Shown: positions 26,001-40,665 of the stretch, one piece after another
Position numbering within the stretch: position 1 is the stretch's first letter
Layout: each line of letters begins with the position of its first letter
Source of the DNA: Paracentrotus lividus
Taxonomy: Eukaryota; Echinodermata; Echinoidea; Camarodonta; Echinidae
Length of the DNA: 64,000 nt
Reading direction: 5' to 3'
Assembly: GCA_940671915.1 (NCBI GenBank)
Contig: CALNVZ010003433.1
Location: 23,363,569 to 23,427,568, forward strand
Notes under the pieces: model-generated
Told to the model about the DNA's origin: nothing
Databases searched by the model: none
The model's input: the letters and a program-made list of their open reading frames with translations, nothing else
Made by a program: the position numbers and the translations under genes

Positions 26001-29000
26001 TCGGTTTTGCTACAAAGGGAAGATGAAGGGGGTTAAAAGTCATCATAGTTCAAAATAATGTGTGAACACATTCATTAACACATATGAGCTTAGATGTACT
26101 TGTAGTCTTTAAATTTATCTTGACTATAAATGCAAAGAAATATCATAATACATGAGGATAATCCTGTGATAGTTCATTCCCATATATGATTATGCACATT
26201 AGTTTTTATCACAACACATCTGCTCTTCCCCCCCCCCCCCAAAAAAAAAAGGCTGAGAGAAGCAAGTTCAGAGAGGTTAAGATGATGACTCCCAGGTGCA
26301 CCACCCACTCATTCCTTTAAATGTGACATCGCAGCATAAACCACCAAATCAGGGCAGCAATGGAGCAAAACACAAAACAAATGTGATTTGGGTTGGATAA
26401 ATCAATTTTGCTCATTTTGGTTGAGGTTGGTTGATTGAATATTGGAAGCATTAATTTTACTTTAAAATGTGATTTATTATTAAGTGTGTTGGTGGGATTA
26501 TAAAGGAAGGCCTTTTACATATGATTTATCACCACAAAGAGTAACAAATTAACTTTATGCAAATGAGGTCAAAACGTCAAATCACACCATCGGGCTTATT
26601 TTTAAATTGCAAAATTAAAAATGCTATATTCAACAAGTTTTGTTTTTATTGCAGCGTTATAGCATGAAAAGTGGGGCTCAGATCAGAAATAAAAGTTAAA
26701 GTCGGCAACAGAAAAGCGGTGCTGAGACACAATGGCATCAGGGCTGTTGTCCATGGGGTAAAGGATAGTATGTGTTTAGGATGATCCGGGGTTAAGAAAC
26801 CCTCATGAGAAAAGAGTAGAAACGTACTGATACAAATAACATTCAGAAAGACATGAGACCGGAAAGACATTCTATTTCTCAAGAATGATTCATAACAATC
26901 ATGATTATCAACTGATGTAGAATCTAGAAGTAGAAGCAGCTGGATTACAGATCTAGGAGCTGTACATCCTATTCATACACAGTTTGAATACCAACAAATT
27001 TTCCCTCTGTGCATTACTACTCACAATACAATGAATTTGTGTGTGTTAATGCTTGATGCTTAATTTAAATCTGAACAGTACTTGTATATATTACAAAACA
27101 TAGTGATGAGCATCGTTTTGTACTTAGAACCTATGCAAAATATCATATCATAGAATCTGAAATCCAGTAGAAGCAGCAGCAGGATATACTATATCTACAT
27201 GTAATTAATGTAGGCATTAATACCATGTGTCCAATGCATAAAATAAGTTGTAAACTATACCAAAAAGTATGGTTATGAATTTTGGGGTGTTTATGTTTAT
27301 GTATGTCAACTTAATATTTGAAGAGAGAAATACACTTTCTTTTGAACCAAAAAACATGTATGAACGTACACTGTATGATTGAACAGATATAGAAAAGATA
27401 CAACCGATACTAAGTCCATGGTAAACCATGTACATGTACACTAGGGGTTACAATCAATCATATCACTTTTATGTTAATACAGGGCACAGATCTGTCAACT
27501 GTACGTTCACTCAGGTACATGTACATGTACATGTAGTTGCGTCACATAGCAGATACTAAAAAAAAAAAAAGTGGCCTTGCAAAAACTATTGTTTTAGTCA
27601 TACATGTAGGTCTACATTGATAATGATGATGAGTTTCAGGAGATTTTTTTCATAGTCTAGACGCCTTGTACAGTATACGTCCATGACATTGAATACAAAG
27701 ATTACTGTATAAGCCAATATTTTCGCGTACAGATATTTTCATGATTTTGGACTAGTTGGGGAAATTCGTGAGAGCAAAATTTCGCAATTTTGGTGATGAC
27801 TTCATTAATATTAGAGCCTTGTATTGAAGTGGAAATTTTCATGGTGACCGACTCGCGAAATTCGCGAAAATAAAGTCACAGCGAAAATAACCACTTATAC
27901 AGTATATAGTCAACAATTTTTATTTCTTTATTTTATTTTAGTGAGTGTGAACAGATTGCTCTTCGTGTCTATAACCTAATAACCCTGAATCATAAAGTGG
28001 AGCACTTTCACCTTTGATCTTACAATACTTGATAAATCCTTGCTCTTACCAAGAGACATCAATAGCTCCTTTCTCTTTTCATGGCAGGTATACTCCTTGC
28101 TCATTCCAAAAGCCTCTGTCCTAGACTGTAATTTGTTAAAGTGTCAAATTGAGTCTGTGCGTGCAGACTAGTCTAAACACCCCTTGGTGGTGTTGCATAA
28201 AACTTTTTTTCTAACCTGAGTTATCTAGGGTTTAAAAAAAAATCAGGTTATGTAGACCTATTTCTCAGTTATTCATTCTGAGTTTTAAAACCCCATAAAA
28301 ATCGATTGCATAAATACTTTTGAAAACTGAAACTGAAACTTGAAGAGTATGTGCAATGGAAAAAAATATGGTAAAATGTTGTAACCGGAGTTTTCGGACT
28401 TTAACCAGAGTTTTCAGATTTTTACCGCAAAAACTCTGGTTAGACACTTAGTCTAGTAAAATAAGGTAAAATAAATGTAGGCCCTATATGCCACGTTGTA
28501 GTCCCTCTTTTGTGTTGTAAGTTTACAAATGTCACATGGGCCTCTGGGGTTAGTTGGAACAGTACATATGAAAAGGGTTATTTGGAACATGTTCCAACTT
28601 ACCCATTGTCTACCATATATTTTTTTTTCTCCTTTTCAGCCTTAATTCAAGATGCCGCATAATTATAAACGCAAGACTAATCAAGGGAAGACTGAAAAGG
28701 ACATTCTGGAAAGGGCAGTAAAAGAAGTACTCTACAATTGTAGGCCATGCCGTACGGTAGCGAACAAGTTCCAAATACCTCATGTGACCCCCCGAAAATA
28801 CGTCATAAAGATGCATGACAATTACAAACGTCCTAGGCCCAATGTTCAGGAGGATTGCAAAGCTGGTGCCAACCAAGTGAACACCCCTACAGGCAGTGTA
28901 GAATATCAGGATAACCAGAAACATCCCAGACCTAATATCCACGATGGTAATGTTGCCGATGCCAACCACGAAACTGTCCCTGTGGACAATGTTGATGGCA

Positions 29001-31458
29001 ATGAGGAACCGGATGATATTCCTGTTAACATACAACATGTTGGATATTGTAACAATCGTGCTGTCTTCAGTCCCGAGCAGGAAGCTAGTCTTGTTGCTTA
29101 CCTGCAGAAAGCTGCTGCAATTATACTATAGCCTAAGTGGGCAGGAAACCAGAAAACTAGCCAATGAGTATGCTGCACACCTTGAGAACAAAATGCCAGC
29201 AAACTGGATTTTGAAAAAGATGGCTGGTATTGACTGGCTGAATGGGTTCATGAAAAGGAATAAAACTCTTTCCTTGAGAACCTCAGAGGCAATATCTTTG
29301 AGCTGGGCCACAAGCTTTAACAGGAACAATGTTGGCATTTTCTTCAACAACTTAAAGTCTGTACTTCAGAGAGACAAGTTTCCTCCTGATAAAATCTGGA
29401 ACTTTGATGAAACTGGATGCCCAACCGTCCAAACAAAATAGAAGCTTACAAAGAAGAGCCTGTGCTTAAGAGAAAGTGAAGAAAGAGTTTGTAGCTTTGT
29501 CTACGTCCAAGGGGAAAACTTATAACATGCAAACGCACTCGTTTCATACAGTCCACAGTCACTCCGACGCTTAAATCAAATCACACGAAGATCCAAACTT
29601 GTAATATGTTCCAAATAAAAGCCTTAAATGCATTTAATCGGTCTTCAACGTTCTTCTTAACAAACGGCGAGTTATAAACAAGTATCAAACGGATGAAATG
29701 AAGACTAATATCGAAGTATCTAGTGTAGTGTGACTTTAACTTGAGTAAGTGTAATCCTTGTAGTGTACACATGCAGTGTAGTGTCTAAACTTGAGTGTAG
29801 TGTAGTGGTTAGCTGAAATTAAACAGATAAATACAAACAGAAATTAATTATTACATTAATTAATTGCCCTACTACATAATACAATATTGTACTAGATAAT
29901 AAACCTAAATAAACTGATTAATTACTATCAGATTCTAGAGAAACATGATGATAAATATTTGGCATCAATAAACTAAATTAATGTAAGTAATTAACACCTC
30001 GTTAAATATGACTAAATAATGTTTTCATAAGAATATAATCTATTGTGACTTAAACCACTCTAAGACATAAAGAGAAAGGAAATTATTTGAACATATTCCT
30101 ATCTAATGTATAATCTTGGAATAATCAACTAAATAAATTGATTAATTATGACTAAGTTTCTGTGATTGAATTATATAGCAGACCAATCACTAAACTATTG
30201 ATAATATACAAGAGTAAATAATAATATTGACTAATACCTTTAAATGTCAAGTATACTATTAAGAAACACTTTCTATTCTACCCTAGTAGCTTGTTATTTA
30301 CACTCTATTGATGCAGTGCCGCAATGATTATTACAGTGCTGGCCATGTTACCATGGTGAACAGAGAATGCTACTAAAACTCCTTCTGTGGTTTACCCCTG
30401 ATAGCTGGAAAGTAAAACACTGGTCCCATCTCACACCCATCCCCATGTACAGTACAGAATCCCCTTGAGTTGTGGATGCGGAGTATACTCCACTGTATGA
30501 GATGAGTCATAACTCCTTCTTGCTCTAACTTACTTTCACCATCCTACGCTACATATTCCAATCTGCACAAGTATATTATACAAATAGTGCATGCTAAGCA
30601 GAGTGCCAATATACCATAATATGAGTGTCCATAAATTTAAATTTCTCGCGTGCGTTATATTTCAACGAGGCCGTAGGCCGAGTTTAAATATAAACGCACA
30701 AGAGAAATTTGAAATTTATGACACGAATGATATTGTATATTGAACGACAATAAGCATGTGCTATATGTTATATTAGATGGGAACAGAAAATTGTATCAAA
30801 GTATATCTGAACTTACCTTACATTTATCGATGTTTATGATGAATCCTCTCTCCAGAAGACTGAAAATCCCTTAACACGTAAAAACAGGAGAGTTTTAAAC
30901 CTGAAAGTTAAATGTTCAGCTCTTGAAGTATTTGTTCGTATTTAGTAGCTCTATATTTAGTATTTGGAGTTCACATAGTCAGTAATGTTGCATTAATAGA
31001 TGCATGCAGTAATTATTATAGTAAATAGACCCCTAGATATTGACCTTGCCTAATCTGGTTTTATCTTTGCAATATGTTTGCCAAACTTTTGGTGCTAATT
31101 AAGCTATTGTGACGTATATTGTCGCCTCCGTAATTTTTGTGTGCGCACTCATTTTTTTTACTTGCGCAACAAGGCAGTGCAGAAATTGCCGGTATAGTGC
31201 ACGCGGTGCACCATTATACGAATTACGGCATTGCAAAATAGGGCAATTGACCATCAGAAGCCTTCTCCTACCACCCATTTTATATATTACAAACATTGAA
31301 ACTACAGAAAATAATGATATACAATTATGTTGTATCTCTAGATTACTAATACATATACTTTAGTCAAACAATTGTTATTTAAGACTTTATATTTCTTCTT
31401 ATGGGTGTGCCCTGGTATAATGCACACACTCTATGCAACAGAACATATATATTCCAAT

Positions 31459-31499
<41 letters not shown>

Positions 31500-34400
31500 A
31501 GAGAGAGAGAAATTGATATATTCTTCTACAAGCTTTGCAATATTATCTTTTCACATAGAAAATCTTGAATCAAATAGTATGAAATACATAATCATAAAGT
31601 TATACAATAAATACATGAAATTGATAAACTCACCAACTGTTATGTACCCAAAATGATGAATTTCTAGTGAGAGTTCTTGATTAGCACTTCTGCTTCCTAA
31701 TCTTCTTTGTAAGCATCTTCTTTGTACAAGCAATGAGCCCTTCTACCAAAGTATGCAACCCCACGCCTTGGGCTTGACCACAAGTTATGCAAATAAAGTG
31801 ATGTTATGCACAGGGGTGCTACCTCTATACTTTTACTTAGGAATAATTTTACGAGGTGTTTAAATATTAAATTATAATTACTAGCCGCCGTAACATTCCG
31901 GCCCCAATGAACTGACCACAGGATGATCATTCCTAAATTAACTAAAACGAGCGGCGTGAAATTATCAAACCGATCAATACAATTACATCATGATATACTA
32001 CTAACTTGAAACATACAAATTGGACATTAACAATTTGCGTAAACCCTTATTAATACACAGTATTAATACACGTGCCATATCCAATGACAAGTACCAAATT
32101 AAACTTAATTACACTTGAACAGAAGATATCTGTTGAGTAACGTGACTACATGTATAGTGAAATGAGTTAGAAAATATTAGAATGATAGAAAGAAAAGGAA
32201 ATCATTCAACATCGGCCTCTAGTAGGCACAGCTTTGAGATGGGACGTTTAATAACCTTTGATCCCACCCTGACTTCAACTTGTCGAACCCGACCCTGCCT
32301 ATCAGGATAAGTTGACTCTACCCTACCCATAGGCCATTGCCCACGAGGAAAATTGTCATCTGCGACAAGAACGATGTCATCGATCTTGAAGTTCCTCTGT
32401 GGCTTATGCCATTTCTGCCTTTCCTGAAGCAGAGGGAGATATTCCTTCACCCATCTCTTCCAGAATTGGTCAGACATGTATTGGACTTGACGCCACCTTC
32501 TCCGGCCATAACAATCTTCCTTGTCGAAGATTCCTGGAGGAAGCGACGGGTTTCTCCTCAACAAAAGGAGATGGTTAGGAGTCAGTGGTTCTTGGTCCCG
32601 AGGGTCTAGACTTATCTGAGTCAGGGGTCTGGCATTAAGAATTGCTTCCACCTCCGTCATCAGCGTCATCAAAGACTCGTCGGTGAGTGATTGTTGTGTT
32701 AGGAGGCTTCCTAGAATCTTTCTTACAGAGCGGATGATTCTTTCCCAGACGCCACCCATATGGCTGGCTCCTGGCGGATTGAACTGCCATTGTATTCCCT
32801 TCTGGGTAAGGAATCTTCCGACCTTGCTAGAATTCAGTGCAGCGACACTCTCCTTGAGCTCTCTGTGGCCACCCTTGAAATTGGTCCATGCCGCGTCGAT
32901 AATCTTTCGACCGACATCCTCGTCTATTGCATGGCAACTCTTCTCAATTGTTATAGATAATGGAGCGGTATCGAGAGAGTGTGCTTACTTCTGAGGGTGG
33001 ACTTCTGAGAGGCTTAGCGATGTATAACACGCAGCCCATATCTTTTTGGACTTCTGCTTCCTAGCCTCTTTTCACAAGAATACGACCAAACGTAGTCTAC
33101 TTCCGGGTGCAAGGGAAAAGGTAGGGTTACGGGAGTTACTTCGCTCAGTGGAGGAGATCCAGGCTCATTACCCTGCTGTGTCTAGCCTGAGGTACCCCTA
33201 TCCCCTCTTGTCAATTTAAAGCAGTTCCCTTATGAACCTTTTCTTGAATGTTTCGTCACCTCCTCTGCAGTCACCCAGTTACTTTTCTCTCATAGCTGTC
33301 CATGTCATTCCTTGCTCCAGAGTCTTTGATCAATCGCCCCATATCCCTGTGGAGGCTAGTTGGATAATCATAAAAAATGAGCTTCGTGGACTATTAGGTG
33401 TAATGGTCTAGTTTACTGTCGAAAGCAAATAATCAGAGGTCTTGAAACTACTAGACCAAAATCAGAACGAAAGACGAAGCTAATTTAGATCAAGTCCATT
33501 AACCTAACTCTACCCGACTCTATACACAGAAGCCTATCCACTCAATATGGATTCAAGTTATCAAGGCGAGGAGGACTGTTCCGTCTTGCGATCTGAGCGA
33601 TCTGATGTCTTAAGTTCATCGCCGATACAGCTACGGGCTTGGACATGCCTGATACTTAGATCATCTGCAGGCCTGTATCTTGTGGCCTCAGCGGTCACCA
33701 ACTTGGGCTTGTTGAGCGCCACACTTAGATCTGAGATTTGCTTGTATCTTCACACCAGGCTACCTCCTCTCTGCAGACGACGGTCTCATGACGAATATCT
33801 CGTCATCAACTCATCGAGGGGTTTTGGGATTACTGCAGTCGAATGAAACTTGTACTCTCTTTACTTCTACGCATCGACTGACAGGTCCTGCAGGACGTCT
33901 GGAGGGGTTGGCCAGTTCTCTTTCCTCTTGCCATATAGAAAATCTGGAACCTTGTAGCCATCGAGATGTCGATTAGCTCCCTTGCCGTCATCCCTCTCTG
34001 AGCCATCGTCTGCAGGATTTTGCTTAGTTCCTACATGTCGCCATTGCGATAGATTTGTTGCATCACGAATCTTAGCGACTCGGTTGGCAACAAAGGTATG
34101 AAACCTTCTACTTCATTCCGAATGTACAAATGCAGAACGGAAAGTAGAGTCTGTCCAGTAGAAGGTTTCCTTTACCTTTCATCAAGTTCCCTCTCTGCAG
34201 GAAACGGTTCATACTCACTGCCAGAACAGCAGCGGACAGCTCCAGCCTGTGGAATGGGACTGTCTTCAAGGGTGAGAGCCTTGATTTTCCCCATGACAAA
34301 GGCGCAGTGTATCCTCCTGTTGCATCTGTCAGACGCAGATAGGCCGCTGATGCGTAACCAATCTCAGATGCGTCACAGAAGTGATGGAGTTGGGTTGATA

Positions 34401-37400
34401 CCACCTGAAGTCATCGGCTTATAGCATCTGCCGATCTTGAGCCAGATGAGAGTTGGGAGATCCTCTATCCAATTTCATCCTTACATCCTCCTCAGGAAAT
34501 GAGGGCTCTCGTCCCAGCCAAGTCCGCGTCGGCAGAGTTTCTGGAGCAGAACTTTGGCTGGAAGTACAAAGGGAGCTACAAACCCGAGTGGATCATAAAG
34601 GGAGCTGGCTATGGACAGAATTCCACGTCTTGTTGTTGGTTTCTCCTTAATGCTTACCTGGAAACCAAAGGCGTCCTCGTCAACGTTCCAAAGTATGCCA
34701 AGTGTACGTTCTATTGGCAACTTGTCCAGATCCATATTTGGTACAGATGCTGCTCTTTCTGCCGATGGAACAGATGCCAGGACATTGCGGTCGTTGCTTA
34801 TCCACTTGGTAAGCCTAAACCCACCTTTGCTTAACAACTCTCTGAGCTCCTCTACCAGTCTGGAGGCCTCTTCTGCAGACTTGACAGACGTCAGGCAATC
34901 GTCAACATAGAAATTTCTCCTGATGATTTGAGTTGCCCCTTGGTTGGTTTCTGTCTCGTTGTCGTCTGCTGTCTTCCTCAAGGCAAATCCAGCTACACTT
35001 GGTGATGAGGTAGCACCAAAGAGATGCACAGCCATACGGTACTCTGAGGGCTCTTGGCTAGTATCGCCATTCTTCCACCAGAGAAACCTTAGCGCGTTCC
35101 TGTCCCTTCTTGCTACCTTGACTTGGTGGAACATCGCTTCCACATCCGCAACCAAGGCTACAGGTTCTTGTCTGAACCTTATCAGTACTCCTACAAGGCT
35201 GTTGGTGTAATCCGGACCTTGCAGGAGTTGATCATTCAGGGACTGGCGCTGGCTTTGGGCTGCACAGTCGAACACTACTCTAACCTTATCAGGCTTGTGA
35301 GGGTGTACGACCGGATGATGAGGAAGGTACCACAAAGGCTTCGCAGATGAGTTATCTTCATCTTGAGGCTCACTGTCCGACTTAATACTGACCTCTTCAG
35401 CATAGCCCTTCTCAATGTAGTCTTGTACAGTGGCTTTGTACTTCTGGTACATCCCGTCGTCCTTCTGAAACTTTGTTTTCAGATAACGCAGCCTAGCAAC
35501 AGCAGTTCTTCGACTATCCTGAAGATAGGGTGGACCATGGCGCCAGGGAAGGCCTATTTCGTAGTGACCGTCTACGACCATGGTACTGTCTTCCATCATC
35601 TTTCTTGCTCTTCTGTCTTCAATGGACTCTCCTGGTTTCTCTTCCACCATGTATCCTCCGAAATCAGTTGTCCAGAATTGCTTCAACTGATTGTCGAGCC
35701 TTTCGTCCTCTAGGCGTGTGAAGTTTACATGGAAAGGAGAGGCATCTTTGTTCCTGGTCGGTCCTAGAAGAGTCCAGCCTAGTATCGACCTGACTGCGTA
35801 TGGTTCCTTTCTTTTTCCAATTCGATGTTCCATGACCCAGAACGCTTCAGGAGTGTCACCTCCTATGAGCAGGCGCACATCCTTCTCATCGATATTAGGA
35901 AGTTCAATTCCTTCCAGATGAGGCCATTTATCGACGTCTCCAATGTCTGGGATACATGAGTTCGAAATTGGAAGACTTTCCATTGTCCACACGCTAGGCA
36001 GATCGATGCTCTCACCATCGTGGATGTTCTCTATCGTCAGGCTGACCTCTAATCCCTTCTTATTAGAACCAGACTTTTCCACAGTGGTGAGCTGGAAACT
36101 TCTCTCGGTCCCTTCAAGACCAAGTTCTTCGACCAGCTTCTGATCACAGGCTGTGACATTGTCCAGCGTCATCTCGTTCTTCGGGAGGGGCGGTAGGTTG
36201 GAGCTTGTCCTCCATCTTCCCGGCCCCAGTCACATGTTGGCGCATCTTTGGCCGCTCCTCATCCTGGCCACGGTTTGGTTTGGCCGAAGAGTGAAGAAGG
36301 GTGTGGTGCTTCTTCTGACATCCATCCCTGCTACACCTCATTGTTGACTTGCAGTCTTTAGCCATGTGGGCAGGAGTCAGGCAATTGAAGCATGCCCGTG
36401 ATGTTTGGGCAATTTTGAATCTCTCTTCGTACGACTTTTGCTTAAAAGCTTTACAAGCACTAAGCTTGTGCTGGGACGAACAGCATGGGCACTTAATACC
36501 CTGTCTGTCTTCTTGGCCTTTTGCTCCTCCTTGATGAGGTCCACTTTGGGTGGCGAGGGTGGTCCCTTTGGGCTTAGTATTATGCTTTGAAACAGGAGGC
36601 TTGTCTTTGGCTGAAGTTTTCCCGATGTTCTGACCGAACATATTGTTGGCAAGCTTTGCTGCTTCTTCAACAAAACTTACCATGTGTTCGAATGTGGGAA
36701 CTTCGAGAGCCTCCATCATTCTGTGTGCTTTTCTGGCCCATTCGGATTGCAGATGTATCGGTAACAGCTGTTGGATACGCAGCAAGTTATCGGAGTTATC
36801 GACATTTGCCATGTACCCCATGCGCTTGAGGACCATGTTACACCTCTGCATGTTCCTAGCCAGAGCCCACATACCCGCACCATCATTTGCCCTAACAGGC
36901 GATCGGTTTAGAACCCTTTTCATATGGTCACTGGCAACGACATGAGTTTGGCCAAACTGCTCCTTTAGGATGCGTCGTGCTTCTGCATATCCTAGATCAG
37001 CATCCATCAATATACAATTCTCAATACTGCTGCGAGCTACACCTGAACAATATTGAATCAAATACATTAATTTTGTCCTATTATCGGGCACCTTACTTGC
37101 AATGTTAATATCAAAGTTGGTTACAAATGATTGATACTCAATAGGTTTACCGTCGAATGAAACCAAGTTTGGCTTGGGCAAGTTTACTGCCAGGTTAAGA
37201 GCCTGAAATACCTGAGGCAGGGTTGAATTTTCTATTTCATTACTGCCTGTCCAAACTTGGGCATTCGGGTTTAACATGGATTGACTTACTTTACTCTTAT
37301 TTACCTTCTGAACAGTTGAACATAAATCATTGCTCCTTACCTCACCTGAAGGAACCTCTACTGAAACGTCACTACAATTACTTAGAATGTCACTACCTGC

Positions 37401-40400
37401 AATGCTTTGTTCCAGCAATTGTGCCTCTACTTCAGCATTTACAATTTCGTCTTCGACTTTCATAATGTCCAACTGTTCTTCCAGTTTAAACTGTTCACGC
37501 TTTATGTTTTGAGTTCTCTTTAGCTGTTCTCTCTTCATTTTAGCGAGTTCAGCTCGTACTTTGGCGTCTCGGAGGCGAGTTGACGATGACGAGCTGGCAC
37601 CTGACACGCGCGAGGACTTGCTTCTCCGCGATGCCGAAGACCTCATGGACTGTCTGTCGACCTCGTCTCCCTGGACACCCGCTGCCGAAGAATTCTTCAG
37701 TTGTTCGGCTTCTTTAATCCAGTCGGCCATACGAACGGCAAACTCTTCCTTGTTTTGCCTATGCGAGTTATAGATTTCCAAGGCGGCAATGCGCTCTGTT
37801 ACATTCAGTTCGCGGGAGTAATCTCTAAACTTTCTTTCGTATAGAAGAAATGTTCCCTTTAACTGACTGTACTTCGTTGACACTTCATCAATATTGTCTT
37901 TGCTGAGCATCAGAAACTCGAGCTCCTTGTATTGTGATGCCAAGTTCTCAACATAACTTTGGCAAGACTGTTCGAGTTCCATCACAACTTTTGATTGCTC
38001 GACTTTATCAGTTTCCGATATGTCCTTTTGTTCATCACTTTGATGATCACCTGACATCTCGGTCGTTGTACCGTTATTCGAGGAATCCATCTCAACAACT
38101 ACTTGTAAATAGTGCTAACTTTTGGATGTAGCTTTGTCTACGTCCAAGGGGAAACTTATAACATGCAAACGCACTCGTTTCACATCCACAGTCACTCCGA
38201 CGCTTAAATCAAATACACCGAGATCCAAACTTGTAATATGTTCCAAATAAAAGCCTTATGCATTTAATCGGGTCTCAACGTTCTCTTAACAAACGGCGAG
38301 TTATAAACAAGTATCAAACGGATGAAATGAAGACTAATATCGAAGTATCTAGTGTAGTGTGACTTTAACTTGAGTAGTGTAACCTTGTAGTGTACACATG
38401 GCAGTGTAGTGTCTTAAACTTGAGTGTAGTGAGTGGTTAGCTGAAATAAACAGATATAATACAAACAGAAATTAATTATTACATTAATTAATTGCCACTA
38501 CCATAATACAATTATTGTACTAGATAATAAACCTAAATAACTGATTAATTACTATCAGATTCTAGAGAATACATGATGATAATATTTGGCATCAATAACT
38601 AAATTACATGTAAGTAATTAACACCTCGTTAAATATGACTAAATAATGTTTTCATAAGATAAAATATTGTGACTTAAACCACTCTAAACATAAAGAGAAA
38701 AGGAAATTATTTGAACATAATTCCTATCTAATGTATAATCTTGGAATAATCAACTAAATAAATTGATTAATTATGACTAAAGTTTCTGTGATTGAAATAT
38801 ATAGCAGACCAATCACTAAGCTATTGATAATATACAAGAGTAAATAATATATTGACTAATACCTATTAAATGTCAAGTATAACTATTAAGAAACACTTTC
38901 TATTCTACCCTAGTAGCTTGGTTATTTACACTCTCATTGATGCAGTGCGCAATGATTTATTACAGTGCTGGCCATGTTCCATGGTGACAGAGAATGCTAC
39001 TAAAACTCCTTCTGTGGTTTACCCTGATTAGCTGGAAAGTAAACACTGTTCCCCATCTCACACCCATCCCATGTACAGTACAGAATCCCTTTGAGTGTGG
39101 ATGCGGAGTATACTCCACTGTATGAGATGAGTCATAATCCTTCTTGCCTCTAACTTACTTTCACCATCCTACGCTACATATTCCAATGCCAAGTATATAT
39201 TACAACATGAAACTACAGAAAATAATGATATACAATTATGTTGTATCCTAGATTACAATACATATATCTTTAGTCAAACAATTTGTTATTTAAGACTTTA
39301 TATTTCTTCTTATGGGTGTGCCCTGGTATAATGCACACACTCTATGCACAGAACATATATATTCCAATAGAGAGAGAGAGAGAGAGAGAGAGGAGAAGGA
39401 GAGAGAGAGAAATTGATATATTCTTCTACAAGCTTTGCAATATTACTCTTTTCACATAGAAAATCTTGAAAACAAATAGTATGAAATACATAATCATAAA
39501 AGTTATACAATAATACATGAAATTGATAAACTCACCAACTGTTATGTACCCCAAAATGATGAATTTTCTAGTGAGAGTTCTTGATTAGCACTTCTGCTTC
39601 CTATCTTCTTTGTACAAGCAATGAGCCCTTCTACCAAAGTATGCAACCCCACGCCTTGGGCTTGACCACAAGTTATGCAAATAAAGTGATGTCATGCACA
39701 GGGGTGCTACCTCTATACTTTTACTTAGGAATAATTTTACAAAGTGTTTAAATATTAAATTATAATTACTAGCCGCCGTAACAAAGTTAAAGAAATCTAG
39801 GAAGGCATAGTCATGAAACATGAAAATATCCTGCAGTGAAGTATTCAGAAATAGGCCAATATTATTGGTACCAATCAAGCTAATCACAGCTCGTATTTTC
39901 CTACCACTATTTACTATAATTGAATAGTTCACTTAATAAAGGTGTGTGTTCCTATCATCAACATCATCTTGCTTGATAAAATTTTTGTGGAATGTTACAT
40001 TGTACTTCACAGTCAGCATGTATGAGTGGCTGGCTATCATGTGTATTAAATAGAAAACATGAAGTCCCAAAAATTAGAACACCCACTTTTGATATTTGAA
40101 CTTGATTACAAATAGTAAGTATTAAAGCTAAATCCATGTAACATTGTAGTCTTAGCATCATTAATAATTGACCATGCACAAAGTTTCAATTTACCCCATA
40201 CCATGTTCCAACTAACCCCATATGCGGGGTAAGTCGGAACACTTAACATGGTCTTGTTCAAGGTGGATTTTTTTTTCTGTTACCATCATTGAGTTTTTGA
40301 ATTTTAAGGGGTACATTTGTAGCACACAAATATACACTCAAGCTGATTGTTGACAAGTTACAGGAATTATCTACATGCATTTGGGTTTTACGCATATAAC

Positions 40401-40634
40401 GCCCCTCTCCCCCCACCCCATCTTTTTGCAGTTTATGCTTTTTAGAGTTCTTAGAATAATATTGTGTGTACGTGTGAACAGGCTAGGCTCTTCATGTCTG
40501 TAACCTCATAACCCTGAATCATAAAGTGGAGCACTTTCACCTTTGATCTTTATACCATGGAGTGATAACTCCTTGCTCTTACCATGGAAGGTAGTGTGTA
40601 GTATGTACGTAGGCCTATGTAGTGTGTGTGTATG

Positions 40635-40665
<31 letters not shown>

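Larger units (their letters stand above)
29490..39783 (-). mobile_element. BEL/Pao LTR retrotransposon fossil
   Basis: Minus-strand element with two LTRs (38127-39783 is the 5' LTR and 29490-31895 the 3' LTR in element sense), starting TGTTACGG and ending GCTACA. Parts in order: gag-like region with a CCHC zinc knuckle, then pol with an aspartic protease of the A17 type, reverse transcriptase, RNase H and an integrase C-terminal part. The internal region ends in a GGGGCCGGAA purine tract next to the 3' LTR. It is broken: gag looks open, while pol carries a few breaks. The short flanks (GAGTT and AAGTT) fit a near-matching 5-bp target duplication. The LTRs differ mainly by one-base length changes, suggesting a young insertion plus consensus noise. 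It sits inside the Tigger element. Confidence 0.9.
28543..40224 (+). mobile_element. Tigger/pogo DNA transposon, split by a nested LTR element
   Basis: The left end TGGGGTTAGTTGGAACA is found inverted at the right end (TGTTCCAACTAACCCCA near 40205-40224). A degenerate pogo-type transposase frame starts at 28652. Without the nested BEL/Pao element (29490-39783) this copy would be only about 1.4 kb, short for an autonomous Tigger, so it was probably already internally deleted. TA target duplications were not clear. Confidence 0.65.

Noticed and set aside
26646-26882. 78-residue minus-strand hydrophobic frame in P4HA intron 1
   Set aside because: No family resemblance and no flanking splice sites in the P4HA phases.
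33547-38131. Numerous plus-strand frames
   Set aside because: Shadows of the minus-strand BEL/Pao gag and pol regions.
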